Of a stretch of DNA of 64,000 bases, positions 31,513 through 39,473 are shown one piece after another. The position numbers and the translations under genes are program-made. The notes beneath the pieces were generated by a model. It was not told the DNA's origin and made no database searches. It was given only the letters and a program-made list of their open reading frames with translations. The DNA lies in NCBI GenBank assembly GCA_016213735.1, contig JACQZU010000027.1, positions 48,329-112,328 of the forward strand, in the 5' to 3' direction. The DNA is from Acidobacteriota bacterium. Its GTDB lineage: Bacteria > Acidobacteriota > Holophagae > Holophagales > Holophagaceae. Every line of letters begins with the position of its first letter. Position 1 is the first letter of the stretch.

Positions 31513-31654
31513 GGGTTCAATCCTCCCCGATCCTTTCCGGGGGACCGGCCTGCGGCCTGCACCCCCGGGCCCCCGCGCCCGGGGCGGGCCAAGCCCGTCC
31601 CGGGCTTGTTTTTCTGATCCCCATCCAGGCCGACCTCATGGGTTCAATCCTCCC
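31510..31654. repeat. 18-base direct repeats flanking the nuoA-nuoB spacer
   Basis: CATGGGTTCAATCCTCCC occurs at 31510-31527, covering the nuoB start and its ribosome binding site, and again at 31637-31654, covering the nuoA stop. A further stretch beside each copy is similar (CATCCGGGCC and CATCCAGGCC). The 109 bases between are GC-rich and full of inverted repeats. The arrangement looks like an insertion or a partial duplication that separated two originally abutting genes. Confidence 0.7.
31590..31613 (+). terminator. Rho-independent terminator antisense to the nuo operon
   Basis: CAAGCCCG (31590-31597), loop TCC, CGGGCTTG (31601-31608), then TTTTT (31609-31613). It would stop plus-strand transcripts, although nuoA and nuoB on both sides are on the minus strand and no plus-strand gene ends here. 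It lies between the 18-base direct repeats, supporting an inserted origin. Confidence 0.75.
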
Positions 31655-32033
31655 ATTCCAATGCGCCGATGCCCCAGACGTAGACATAGCCCGCGAGCAG
31701 GGTGGCGAAGAAGGCCAGCATGATCCAGAAACTTCCGAGGTTGTTCTTGTACTGGACGGCCCAAGGAAGCAGGAACGCGGCCTCCACGTCGAAGAGGATG
31801 AAGAGCATGGCCGTCATGTAGAACTTGACGCTGTAGCGGTGGCGGGCCCCCTCCTGGATGGGCGGCGCGCCGCACTCGTAGACGGTCATCTTGAGGGCCT
31901 GGGGATTGTGGGGCTTCAGGCCCAGGCCGGCGAGGGTGCGTCCCGACACCAGCAGGATGATGGTCGCCAGGACCACCCCCACCAGCAGGAGGATGAGGAC
32001 CGGGAGGAAGATGCCAACGGGGCTGCTCAACAT
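31644..32033 (-). CDS. nuoA: NADH-quinone oxidoreductase subunit A
   Basis: 129 residues with three transmembrane helices. Family signatures: YECGAPPIQEGARHRYSVKFYMTAMLFILFDVEAAFLLPWAV. NuoA is a small membrane subunit near the quinone channel. It is the first gene of nuoABCD; the TonB receptor gene 106 bases upstream is on the same strand, so a promoter for nuo should lie in 32034-32139 or further upstream. Confidence 0.95.
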   Translation of the reverse strand: MLSSPVGIFLPVLILLLVGVVLATIILLVSGRTLAGLGLKPHNPQALKMTVYECGAPPIQEGARHRYSVKFYMTAMLFILFDVEAAFLLPWAVQYKNNLGSFWIMLAFFATLLAGYVYVWGIGALEWED

Positions 32034-32139
32034 GGGCGATCCGAAGGAAAGGTGACCGAGGCCTCCATGCTATCAGGGCCGGTGCTGGAAGCCGCGCCCC
32101 CCGTGGAGGAGGACAGGATGGTGCAAGGCCCGGACACCC

Positions 32140-34902
32140 TCAGAAGGAAAGGCGCGCCACCATCTGGAGGGTCCTGGGCTGGAGGTGGTTGCCCGGGGTC
32201 GTGGCGGGGCCCACGTTGTTCACCCAGATCATGGGCTGGGCGTTCAGGGCGTTGAGGGCCTCCAGGGAGCCCCGGACCTGGAGGCCCCCCAGGAGGAAGA
32301 CCCTTCCCAGGGACAGGTCCAGGGTGGCGACCCGGGGCAGCTCCCGCTCGCCGCGCGCGGTGCCGGGGGCAAGGACGTTGTCTCCCGAGACGGTCGTCAG
32401 GATGCTGTAGCGGAGGCCGGAACGGAGCACCAGGATGCCCGAGAGTTCGACCCCCCAGGGGAGGGCGGCGCTGCCGAAGGCCTTCCACGCATGCTTGACG
32501 CTCTCGTTCAAGGGGCCGCCGTAGCGGGCTCCCCGGTAATCCTCCCGGAGGCTGGGAATGGCGGCGAACCCCGTGTTCTTCCCGGAGGCGCCGGCGACGT
32601 TTCCCACCTCGCTGTTCCCCCGGAGGTCGCCGTGGCTGAAGCTCAACTGGAGCCGGTGGCCCCCTTCGAAGCGACGCTGGGCCGAGAGGTCCAGGCCCGT
32701 GAAGGCCCGCTCCAGGCCGGGGAGGTTGCCGATGAAACGCTTTCCGGCGCTGGCGTTCGCCGCCGCGGCGAATTCCGGGAGGTAGCCCCAGGCGGGGTTG
32801 TAGGTGTCCACCAGGTCCCGGGTCCATTTCCGGGTCAGGACGGCCTCGAGGATCCAGTCTCCCAGGCCCGGCAAGGCCTGAAGCCTCTCCATCCCGGCCT
32901 GGAGCAGGTCGGTCCGGGCGGCCCGGAGGTCCGCGGCGATGGCCACGTTTCGAACCCCCTGGGTTCCGGTGCGTTCGTAGCTCCGCCAGGCCCCGAGGGA
33001 GGGGATCCACACCTGCCGCTCCAGGGCCGGGCCCCCGGTGGTGGCGCCCGCCGCCGCGAGGGCCCCCGGCGCGGGGGGGCTGTAGATGCGTCCCGCATAG
33101 GCGAAGAGCCGGAGCCGGCCCTTCCCGCCGGGATCCCAGGAAAAGCCCAGCCGGGGGCTCAGAAGGGTCTGCCGGTAGATGGAGCGTCCATCCTCGGCGT
33201 CCACCCTGGCCCGGTCCACCCGGAGGCCGAGGTTGAGGATCCAATTCTCGCTGAGTTTCCAGTCGTCCTGGGCGTAGAGGCCCGCCAAAGTCTGGGCCAG
33301 GGGACTGCCGTAGTCCTCCAGGCTGCTCAGGGTCCGCTGAAAGAGGTAGCTGCCCCGGCCCCCTACCAGCAGGCCGTTCACGGGGCTGGGGGTGGCGAGG
33401 CTGTCCCCGGCCGCGTAGGCGAAATCGGAGCCGTTCAGGGCGGCCAACCCGGCCCGGATCGCCGCGAGGTCCCCCGCCGCGGGACCCGCCCCCCCGGCGG
33501 CCCGGTCCGTGAAGGCCAGGCCCCCGCTGGGGCGCCGGTAAACCGTGGTGAACCGGGCTCGGAGCCCCTGGAAGCCGGCCTTCACCTGGTGCTCCCCTTG
33601 GAACACCGTGACCTCACTCCGGAGGCTCAGGTTCCGGATCCGCTCCAGGCGCTCCTCGGGGTAGGCCCCGAATCCTTCCTTGAAGGGTGCGTCCAGCTGG
33701 GCCCGACTCGGCCCGGCCTCCGGGTGTCCTGGATACCACCTGAATTCGGTGCCGTGGAGCCCCAGGGTGTTCTCCCAGAAGACGGTGGGACTCAGGGCCC
33801 CGGCGTGCTTGAACAGCCAGCTGGTTCCTCCGCGGTTCCGGTTCCCCAGCTGTTCGTCCTTCAGGGAAGCGTTGGCCGGATCGTCGAAATGGACCTGGAT
33901 CACCGGATCCTGGAACGCCGACAACTCCACGCGGTGGTCCGGGGTCGCGAGCCAGGTGAACTTCAGGAAGCGGTAGGAACGGTCCTCGGCCAGGGTGCGC
34001 CGGTGGGGGGGCGCGCCGGGGGGGGCGATGTTCTCGATGTCCTGATCCGTGAGCTGCCGGCTCAGGGCCCCGAAGAAGAAGAGGCGGTCCTGCAGGATGG
34101 GGCCCCCCAGGCTGAGGGTCCATTCCCGGGCATGGGTGGCCCGTTCTTCGGGGTAGTTGACCTTGCCCGGGTCCGGCCGGGCGTTGAAACCGCGCCAGAT
34201 CCCGCTGGCCAGGAGGGCCCCGTGGAATTCGTTCCCCCCGCTGCGGGTGACCAGGCTGAAGGCTCCGCCGGGGGTGAAGGCGATCTCGGCCTTGTGTCCG
34301 CCGGTGGTGAGGGTCTGGCTCTCCAGGATCTCGGTGCTCAGGTTCATCCCGAATCGTCCGGTGCTCCCCAGGTTGGTGGGCATGCCGTCCACCAGGTAGC
34401 TGTTGGCGTCCAGCATGGAGCCCAGCACCACAGGCTCGGGCTTTCCGCTGGGCGTGACCCCCGGAGCGAGGTAGCTCTGCTCCAGGTAGCGGTGGGGTCC
34501 GAAGGGCAGACGCTCGAAATCCCGTGCCGAAAGGGTGGTCTGAACCGCCACGGAACTGCTCTCGGTTCGGAGGGGGGAGGCTTCGACGGCCACGGTGGCG
34601 CCCAGGGCCTCTCCCCTCAATACCACCTCGGCCCTCTCGTCGGCCCGCAACTGGACCCACTGGCCCTGGACCTTCCATGCCCCGGGCAGGAGGCCGGCGG
34701 CCGCGGCCACTCCGTCCCCGCCGGTGCGCAGCACGCGGCGCTCCCCGCGGTCCTGGGATTCGAGTTCCACCTGCACGCCCGCCCGGGGCCGGCCCTGGGC
34801 GTCCAGGGCACGGATTCGAAGGCTGGCGGTGGATTGGGTCCAGGCGGGGTGCGACGCCACCGCGGCCAGCAGGAGGAGGCAGGGTCGTTGGCGATGCTTC
34901 AT
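32140..34902 (-). CDS. TonB-dependent outer-membrane receptor, Oar-like, with N-terminal carboxypeptidase-regulatory-like domain
   Basis: 920 residues from the ATG at 34902. Signal peptide of about 22 residues, then an Ig-like carboxypeptidase-regulatory domain (SLRIRALDAQGRPRAGVQVELES), then the plug (DFERLPFGPHRYLEQSYLAPGV; NSYLVDGMPTNLGSTG; GGHKAEIAFTPGGAFSLVTRSGGNEFHGAL) and a large beta barrel ending in F (LQMVARLSF), as expected for outer-membrane insertion. No clear TonB box is seen. Such Oar-like receptors are abundant in Acidobacteria and often take up glycans or peptides. No SusD-like partner is adjacent. It is divergent from the ACP cassette. Confidence 0.92.
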   Translation of the reverse strand: MKHRQRPCLLLLAAVASHPAWTQSTASLRIRALDAQGRPRAGVQVELESQDRGERRVLRTGGDGVAAAAGLLPGAWKVQGQWVQLRADERAEVVLRGEALGATVAVEASPLRTESSSVAVQTTLSARDFERLPFGPHRYLEQSYLAPGVTPSGKPEPVVLGSMLDANSYLVDGMPTNLGSTGRFGMNLSTEILESQTLTTGGHKAEIAFTPGGAFSLVTRSGGNEFHGALLASGIWRGFNARPDPGKVNYPEERATHAREWTLSLGGPILQDRLFFFGALSRQLTDQDIENIAPPGAPPHRRTLAEDRSYRFLKFTWLATPDHRVELSAFQDPVIQVHFDDPANASLKDEQLGNRNRGGTSWLFKHAGALSPTVFWENTLGLHGTEFRWYPGHPEAGPSRAQLDAPFKEGFGAYPEERLERIRNLSLRSEVTVFQGEHQVKAGFQGLRARFTTVYRRPSGGLAFTDRAAGGAGPAAGDLAAIRAGLAALNGSDFAYAAGDSLATPSPVNGLLVGGRGSYLFQRTLSSLEDYGSPLAQTLAGLYAQDDWKLSENWILNLGLRVDRARVDAEDGRSIYRQTLLSPRLGFSWDPGGKGRLRLFAYAGRIYSPPAPGALAAAGATTGGPALERQVWIPSLGAWRSYERTGTQGVRNVAIAADLRAARTDLLQAGMERLQALPGLGDWILEAVLTRKWTRDLVDTYNPAWGYLPEFAAAANASAGKRFIGNLPGLERAFTGLDLSAQRRFEGGHRLQLSFSHGDLRGNSEVGNVAGASGKNTGFAAIPSLREDYRGARYGGPLNESVKHAWKAFGSAALPWGVELSGILVLRSGLRYSILTTVSGDNVLAPGTARGERELPRVATLDLSLGRVFLLGGLQVRGSLEALNALNAQPMIWVNNVGPATTPGNHLQPRTLQMVARLSF

Positions 34903-35029
34903 GGGTGGGGATCCCTGGGACGACTTCCGCCGGGATGGGCGGCCCCGGCCATCTTCACCGAGGGGGTGGCGGGCCGGCAAGCCGCGCGGGAGGGGGGTGT
35001 CCGGTGTAGAATCCAGGGCCGAGGCCCGC

Positions 35030-35287
35030 ATGAATGACCTGAAAGCCCGCGTCAAGACGATGATCATCGAGCGCCTGAAGCTGGACGGGATGACCCCGGA
35101 CCAGATCGACGACCAGGCGCCGCTCTTTGGTGACGGGCTGGGCCTGGATTCCATCGACGCGCTGGAACTGGTGCTGGCGGTGGAGCAGACCTTCGGCGTC
35201 AAGATCGAGGACGAGGCCTCGGGCATGAAGGCCTTCCGCAACGTGGACGCCCTCACGGCCTACATCGCCGAGAACCAGCGGGCTTGA
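35030..35287 (+). CDS. Acyl carrier protein
   Basis: 85 residues from the ATG at 35030 with GAGG upstream. The phosphopantetheine site is Ser41 in GDGLGLDSIDALEL; the DSIDALEL form rather than DSLDTVEL is typical of specialised ACPs from polyene-like or secondary pathways. It is acidic and four-helical. It overlaps the dehydratase gene and heads a four-gene cassette with two ketosynthase-like proteins, so it is probably a dedicated carrier distinct from the housekeeping AcpP. Confidence 0.92.
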   Translation: MNDLKARVKTMIIERLKLDGMTPDQIDDQAPLFGDGLGLDSIDALELVLAVEQTFGVKIEDEASGMKAFRNVDALTAYIAENQRA

Positions 35288-35700
35288 TGCAGGACATCCT
35301 GGCCCAGCTGCCCCACCGCCCCCCCTTCCTGCTGGTGGACCGGGTCATCGCGCGGGAGCCGGGAACGCGGGTGGTGGCGGAGAAGATGCTCACCCTGGGC
35401 GATCCCTGCTTCCAGGGGCACTTCGAGGGCAACCCCGTCCTGCCCGGGGTCCTCATGCTGGAGATGCTGGCCCAGGCCGCGGGTTTCCTGGAGGCCGGCA
35501 GCCTCCAGGGCCAGCGCATCTTCCTGGCCGGGGTCCAGGAAGCCCGCTTCAAGGCCGCCGCCTTCCCGGGGGACCGGCTGGAGCTGGAGGTGAGGCCCGA
35601 GGCGGCCTTCGGGGGTGTCTCCAAGGTCCGGGGGGAGATCCGCCGCCAGGGCCAGACCCTCTGCACCGCGACCCTGCTGCTGAAACGGGGGGGGCCGTGA
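35287..35700 (+). CDS. FabZ-like 3-hydroxyacyl-ACP dehydratase
   Basis: 137 residues from the ATG at 35287 (a TTG lies one codon earlier), overlapping the ACP stop. Hot-dog fold with LPHRPPFLLVDRV at the start and GHFEGNPVLPGVLMLEMLAQAAG, which provides the catalytic His and the Glu on the central helix. It should dehydrate 3-hydroxyacyl-ACP to trans-2-enoyl-ACP. No reductase for the preceding or following step is in the cassette. Confidence 0.92.
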   Translation: MQDILAQLPHRPPFLLVDRVIAREPGTRVVAEKMLTLGDPCFQGHFEGNPVLPGVLMLEMLAQAAGFLEAGSLQGQRIFLAGVQEARFKAAAFPGDRLELEVRPEAAFGGVSKVRGEIRRQGQTLCTATLLLKRGGP

Positions 35701-36896
35701 GGCGCGTGGTCGTCACGGGCCTGGGCTTCGTGTCCAGCCTGGCTCCGGATGCCAAGGGCACCTGGGAGGCCCTGCTGGCGGGGCGCCACGGCCTGCGCCG
35801 CCTCAGCCACCTGGACCTGCCCGGCGAGCCCGCCCAGATCGCCGCCGAGGTGGACCTGGACCCTTCCATTCACCCCGTCCGGCGGGCGACCCAAAGCGAG
35901 CGCATGGCCCTGATGGCGCTGGAGGAAGCCCTGGCCCAGTCGGGACCTCCTCTGGAGCGCCTGGACCCCCGGCGCATCGGCATCTTCCAGGGAGCTGCGA
36001 CCACGGGCCTGCCGGCCGCGGAGGACTACCTGCTGGCCCGCATGCAGGGCCGGAGGGCCAGCCCCGAGCTGTCTGTGTACCGCACCCCTGCGATTCTGTC
36101 CGACACCCTGGGGCGGCGCCTTGGGGCCACCGGGCCCCGGGCCACCGTGATGAACGCCTGCAGCTCCAGCCTGCTCTCCCTGGGCCAGGCCTGGGAGCGC
36201 GTCGCGGCCGGGGAGCTCGACCTCGCCGCGTCCGGCGGGGCGGAGAGCCTCTGCCGCATGACCTACACGGGCTTCTCCAGCCTCAAGGCCATGGATCCCC
36301 ACCCCTGCCGACCCTTCTCCCGCGACCGCGCCGGCATGAACCTGGGGGAGGGGGCCGCCCAGTTCCTCCTGGAGCCCCTGGAGCAGGCCCGGGCGAGAGG
36401 GGCCGACATCCTGGGGGAGGTGGTGGGCTACGGGGCCTCGCTCGACGCGCACCACCCCACGGCGCCGCACCCGGAAGGGGCGGGGGCGGCCCGGGCCATG
36501 GGCATGGCCCTGCGGGTGGGCCGCCTGTCCCCCGAATCCGTGGACCTGGTGAGCGCCCACGCCACGGCCACCCCGGCCAATGACGGCGCGGAAGCCCTCG
36601 CGATCCGGACCGTGCTCGGCGAGGCCGCCGACCGCGTCTCGGTCACCGGCAGCAAGAGCCAGTTCGGCCATTGCCTCGGCGCCGCCGGGGCCGTGGGCAC
36701 CGCCGTGGCCCTGCTCGCCCTGCGCCACCAGGTGGTGAGCCCCACCCTGCGCCTGGAGGACCCGGACCCCCTCTGCACCCTGGACTGCACCCCTAAGGTG
36801 GCGAAGGAGCGGCGGGTGCGGGCGGCCCTGGTGAACGCCTTCGCCTTCGGCGGCAACAACGTGTGCCTGGCCCTGAAGCGCTGGGAGGGCCGGTGA
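35697..36896 (+). CDS. Beta-ketoacyl-ACP synthase, FabF-like (active)
   Basis: 399 residues from the GTG at 35697, overlapping the dehydratase stop. The thiolase-fold triad is intact: Cys155 in VMNACSSSLLS, His288 in SAHATATPAND and His325 in SKSQFGHCLGAAGAVG. It elongates acyl-ACP by decarboxylative condensation with malonyl-ACP. Sequence type is close to the KS-alpha/ApeO class rather than housekeeping FabF. It is followed, with a four-base overlap, by a ketosynthase-like protein that lacks all three catalytic residues, the arrangement of a KS/chain-length-factor pair. Confidence 0.92.
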   Translation: MRRVVVTGLGFVSSLAPDAKGTWEALLAGRHGLRRLSHLDLPGEPAQIAAEVDLDPSIHPVRRATQSERMALMALEEALAQSGPPLERLDPRRIGIFQGAATTGLPAAEDYLLARMQGRRASPELSVYRTPAILSDTLGRRLGATGPRATVMNACSSSLLSLGQAWERVAAGELDLAASGGAESLCRMTYTGFSSLKAMDPHPCRPFSRDRAGMNLGEGAAQFLLEPLEQARARGADILGEVVGYGASLDAHHPTAPHPEGAGAARAMGMALRVGRLSPESVDLVSAHATATPANDGAEALAIRTVLGEAADRVSVTGSKSQFGHCLGAAGAVGTAVALLALRHQVVSPTLRLEDPDPLCTLDCTPKVAKERRVRAALVNAFAFGGNNVCLALKRWEGR

Positions 36897-37966
36897 CTCC
36901 CGTCGTGATCACCGGCCTCGGCCTCGTCCTGCCCTGCGGGGACGGGATCGAGGCCGCCCGGGATTCCTGGCGCGCCTCTCGGCCGGCCTTCGCGGAGCTG
37001 CCTCCGGCGTTGGGGGGTGGGCCTGGCGGGGCCTGCACCGCCTTCAATCCCGCGGGGATCATCCCCCCCATGACCCTTCGCCGCCTGGACCGGCCCTCCC
37101 GCTTCGCCTGGGGGGCCGCCCACCAGGCCTTCCGGGACGCGGGGCTCGATCCCGCCGCCTGTGGGGAGGACATGGCCATCGCCGCGGGCACCATCACCGG
37201 GGGCAGCGAGGCGGGCGAGACCTTCATCCGTCCCTACTTCGAGCGGGGCCCCGAGGGGGCCTCCCCCATGGTCTTCCCCAACTGCGTGTCCAATGCCGCC
37301 ACGGGGCACCTGGCCCTCGCCTTCGGCATCAAGGGGCCCGGCGCCACCTTCGTGGACCGGGAGAACGGGACGATCCTGGCCCTGGAGGAGGGAGCCCGCT
37401 GGCTGCGCAGCGGCCTGGCCCGGCAGGTGCTCGTGGTGGGCACGGACGGCCTCTTCCCCCTGCTCATCCAGCTGCTCACCCAGGTGCGCCGAATCGCCCG
37501 GGACGGCCGCCCCGTGGCCGGGGGCCGCACGGGCCTGGTGCCGGGAGAGGGCGCCCAGGCTTTCCTCCTGGAACGGCGCGAGGACGCGGCGGCCCGGGGA
37601 GCCCGCATCCGCGCCGAACTGGGGCCCATCGGCCTGGCTTCGCCCCTGGCGGAGCGGCGGGATTCCCACCGGGAGGCCCTGGAGGAGGCCGTGGCCGCCC
37701 TGGGGGGAATCCGCCCCGAGCGCTGGATCGGCGGCGCCTGCGGCCTTCCGACCCTGGACGAAGTCGAAATGCCTCTGGCCTCCGCACACCCGGAGTGGCC
37801 CGCCCCCCGGCACCCCAAACTGCTCTGGGGGGAACTCTGCGGCGTGGGCGGCGCCCTCGTGGCCGCGGCCCTCCTGGAGCCCGCGGACCAGGTGCTCGTC
37901 ACCGCCCCCGCCAGCGGCGGCCTCCAGGCGGCCTTGGTGCTGGAGCGGGTGGAAAGCCCGAATTGA
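36893..37966 (+). CDS. Inactive ketosynthase-like protein, chain-length-factor type
   Basis: 357 residues from the GTG at 36893. Thiolase-fold signatures are present (VVITGLGLVLPCGDGIEAARDSW; PNCVSNAATGHLALAFGIKGP). Where the nucleophile Cys should be the sequence reads FVDRENGTILAL; where the first His should be it reads GGACGLPTLDE; where the second His should be it reads LLWGELCGVGGA (Glu for His). The protein therefore cannot condense alone and most likely pairs with the upstream active KS, like KS-beta of type II polyketide synthases or the KS partners of aryl-polyene pathways. Confidence 0.85.
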   Translation: MTPVVITGLGLVLPCGDGIEAARDSWRASRPAFAELPPALGGGPGGACTAFNPAGIIPPMTLRRLDRPSRFAWGAAHQAFRDAGLDPAACGEDMAIAAGTITGGSEAGETFIRPYFERGPEGASPMVFPNCVSNAATGHLALAFGIKGPGATFVDRENGTILALEEGARWLRSGLARQVLVVGTDGLFPLLIQLLTQVRRIARDGRPVAGGRTGLVPGEGAQAFLLERREDAAARGARIRAELGPIGLASPLAERRDSHREALEEAVAALGGIRPERWIGGACGLPTLDEVEMPLASAHPEWPAPRHPKLLWGELCGVGGALVAAALLEPADQVLVTAPASGGLQAALVLERVESPN

Positions 37967-38328
37967 CCCCTTGCGTCAATCCAATTGGGGGGGGTCTTCC
38001 CGCATTAATGGGGGGGCTATGCAAAATTCACACAGCGCCATCATTCGATACAAACTGTTTGGCCGTCGTGCATGGGGTACAGCTGCCCGTTGCCTCCTCC
38101 TGGCGTCGGCCTGGGGAAATCACTCAGGTGCATGTGTCCCTGAACGGAAGGACACCTCAGGGCAGATTGAAACCTGGTGTTGCTGCGACCCATCTTACAA
38201 ACGGTGTGCCATGTTCCTGATTATCCCGGGGGCGAGCCAGGGGTCTTATTTGGGTGAACAACCTGCCTCGGATTGGTGCGGTGGGGCCGCTGATGAGGCC
38301 CGCCCCGTGGATCCTTGAAAGAAAATTT
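37967..38328. other. Gene-free, lower-GC spacer
   Basis: 362 bases with noticeably more A and T than the flanking genes and no convincing reading frame. Seen: an inverted repeat TTGAC/GTCAA at about 37964-37979 and a hairpin GTGTCC/GGACAC at about 38136-38157. No promoter or riboswitch is recognised. It may be a decayed gene or an acquired boundary before the secreted protein gene. Confidence 0.5.
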
Positions 38329-39423
38329 ATGCGACCGCCTCTTCGGACAGTCCTGCTGGTTACGTCGTTGTTTGTTGGGGGAAGGGCTGTCGCTCAACTT
38401 TCACCCACGCCGGCGCCTGAATCATGTTGGGCAGGAGTGAAGGTGTTCCAGGCATGGGGTGGAAACGGAGGCCGAGAGTTCCGTGTTCTTGCCCCCGACT
38501 CCCCCCAGTGCCGGACCCTCCCAGCCCCACCCGCCACACTGGACCACCGCATCGTCCGGGGGCTCTATTGGGCGTTGACACGGTCAAAGGAAACTCCCCG
38601 GAATCTGGACGTCCAAACATCGCTGGATGGCAACACATGGATCCAATTGGCCCGGTTCTCCTTCCCGGATTCGATGACGCCAGGGCTCCTCTTCTTTTAC
38701 CCCCTTTCCGACACCCGCTTCCTCCTGGTGGACCGCAGCGCCCAGGGCTTCGAATTTGAAGGACAGCGCCATCTCTTCGTCCTCGCATCCCTGGATGACA
38801 AGGGGAGCCTGACCATCCGGGGACCGCTGGACCTAGGGTTTTCCGAACCATCCTTCCAAAGGAAGTTTGTGGATGGCCGGCGGCAGTGGGTTCCCAACCC
38901 CAAGGCCCTGTGGCAATTCTCGGCCCTCAGTCACGCGCCCTTTTTCACCGTGGGCGACGAGCCGGTCCTGGGGTTCTTTTCGACGGGAATCTACCTCGTG
39001 CTGGATGGGCAAGGGCGACGCCTCAAGACCCTCAGGCTGTTCCCCGGGTTGGACGACGATCGGATCGCCGACCACGATTCCTATGACCGGCCCGTCCTGT
39101 GCGCCCAGCCCCGGCAGGATGGGACCCTGCTCATCGCCTCCCGATCCGAGGATGCGACCCTCCGCGGGCGAAGGGCCTTCGCCCGGAAGTACACCCTGGA
39201 AGGATTCAAGGACCCCAGAGAACGGGCCAGGCTCGACGAGGCAGACACCTTGAGCCTCAAGAACTTCCCCCACGTGCTTTGGTGGGTCCTGGATCCCAAG
39301 GCCAAAACACTGGAACCCACCCTTTCTCCTGAGCGCGTCCCGGACCGGATCTACGACATCCCCACCTACAAGAAGTTCTGGTTCACCATGGATGCCCAGG
39401 GGAATCTGGTATTCCCCAAGTAG
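38329..39423 (+). CDS. Secreted protein of unknown function
   Basis: 364 residues from the ATG at 38329; an upstream in-frame ATG at 38254 lacks a ribosome binding site and would bury the signal peptide. The signal peptide is MRPPLRTVLLVTSLFVGGRAVAQ. The mature part is rich in aromatic and beta-strand segments (LVDRSAQGFEFEGQRHLFVLASLDDKGSL; TGIYLVLDGQGRRLKTLRLFPG), suggesting a beta-propeller-like or all-beta fold, but no family is recognised. Codon use is visibly less GC-biased than in neighbours (for example ttt, aaa, cta codons), which hints at recent acquisition. Confidence 0.75.
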   Translation: MRPPLRTVLLVTSLFVGGRAVAQLSPTPAPESCWAGVKVFQAWGGNGGREFRVLAPDSPQCRTLPAPPATLDHRIVRGLYWALTRSKETPRNLDVQTSLDGNTWIQLARFSFPDSMTPGLLFFYPLSDTRFLLVDRSAQGFEFEGQRHLFVLASLDDKGSLTIRGPLDLGFSEPSFQRKFVDGRRQWVPNPKALWQFSALSHAPFFTVGDEPVLGFFSTGIYLVLDGQGRRLKTLRLFPGLDDDRIADHDSYDRPVLCAQPRQDGTLLIASRSEDATLRGRRAFARKYTLEGFKDPRERARLDEADTLSLKNFPHVLWWVLDPKAKTLEPTLSPERVPDRIYDIPTYKKFWFTMDAQGNLVFPK

Positions 39424-39473
39424 CTGGCTTGATGCCTTGGCCACGGTCCATTCGGGCGGCGTAGGATGGACTG

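Noticed and set aside
37964..37980. TTGAC/GTCAA inverted repeat as a possible regulator site or terminator after the KS cassette.
   Set aside because: Arms of only five bases, overlapping the stop codon region, with no T-run and no matching copy elsewhere in the window.
38290..38316. CTGATGAG followed by a GAAA, reminiscent of a hammerhead ribozyme core.
   Set aside because: The sequence between the two boxes does not form a stable stem II, and no flanking stems I and III are seen. Chance match.
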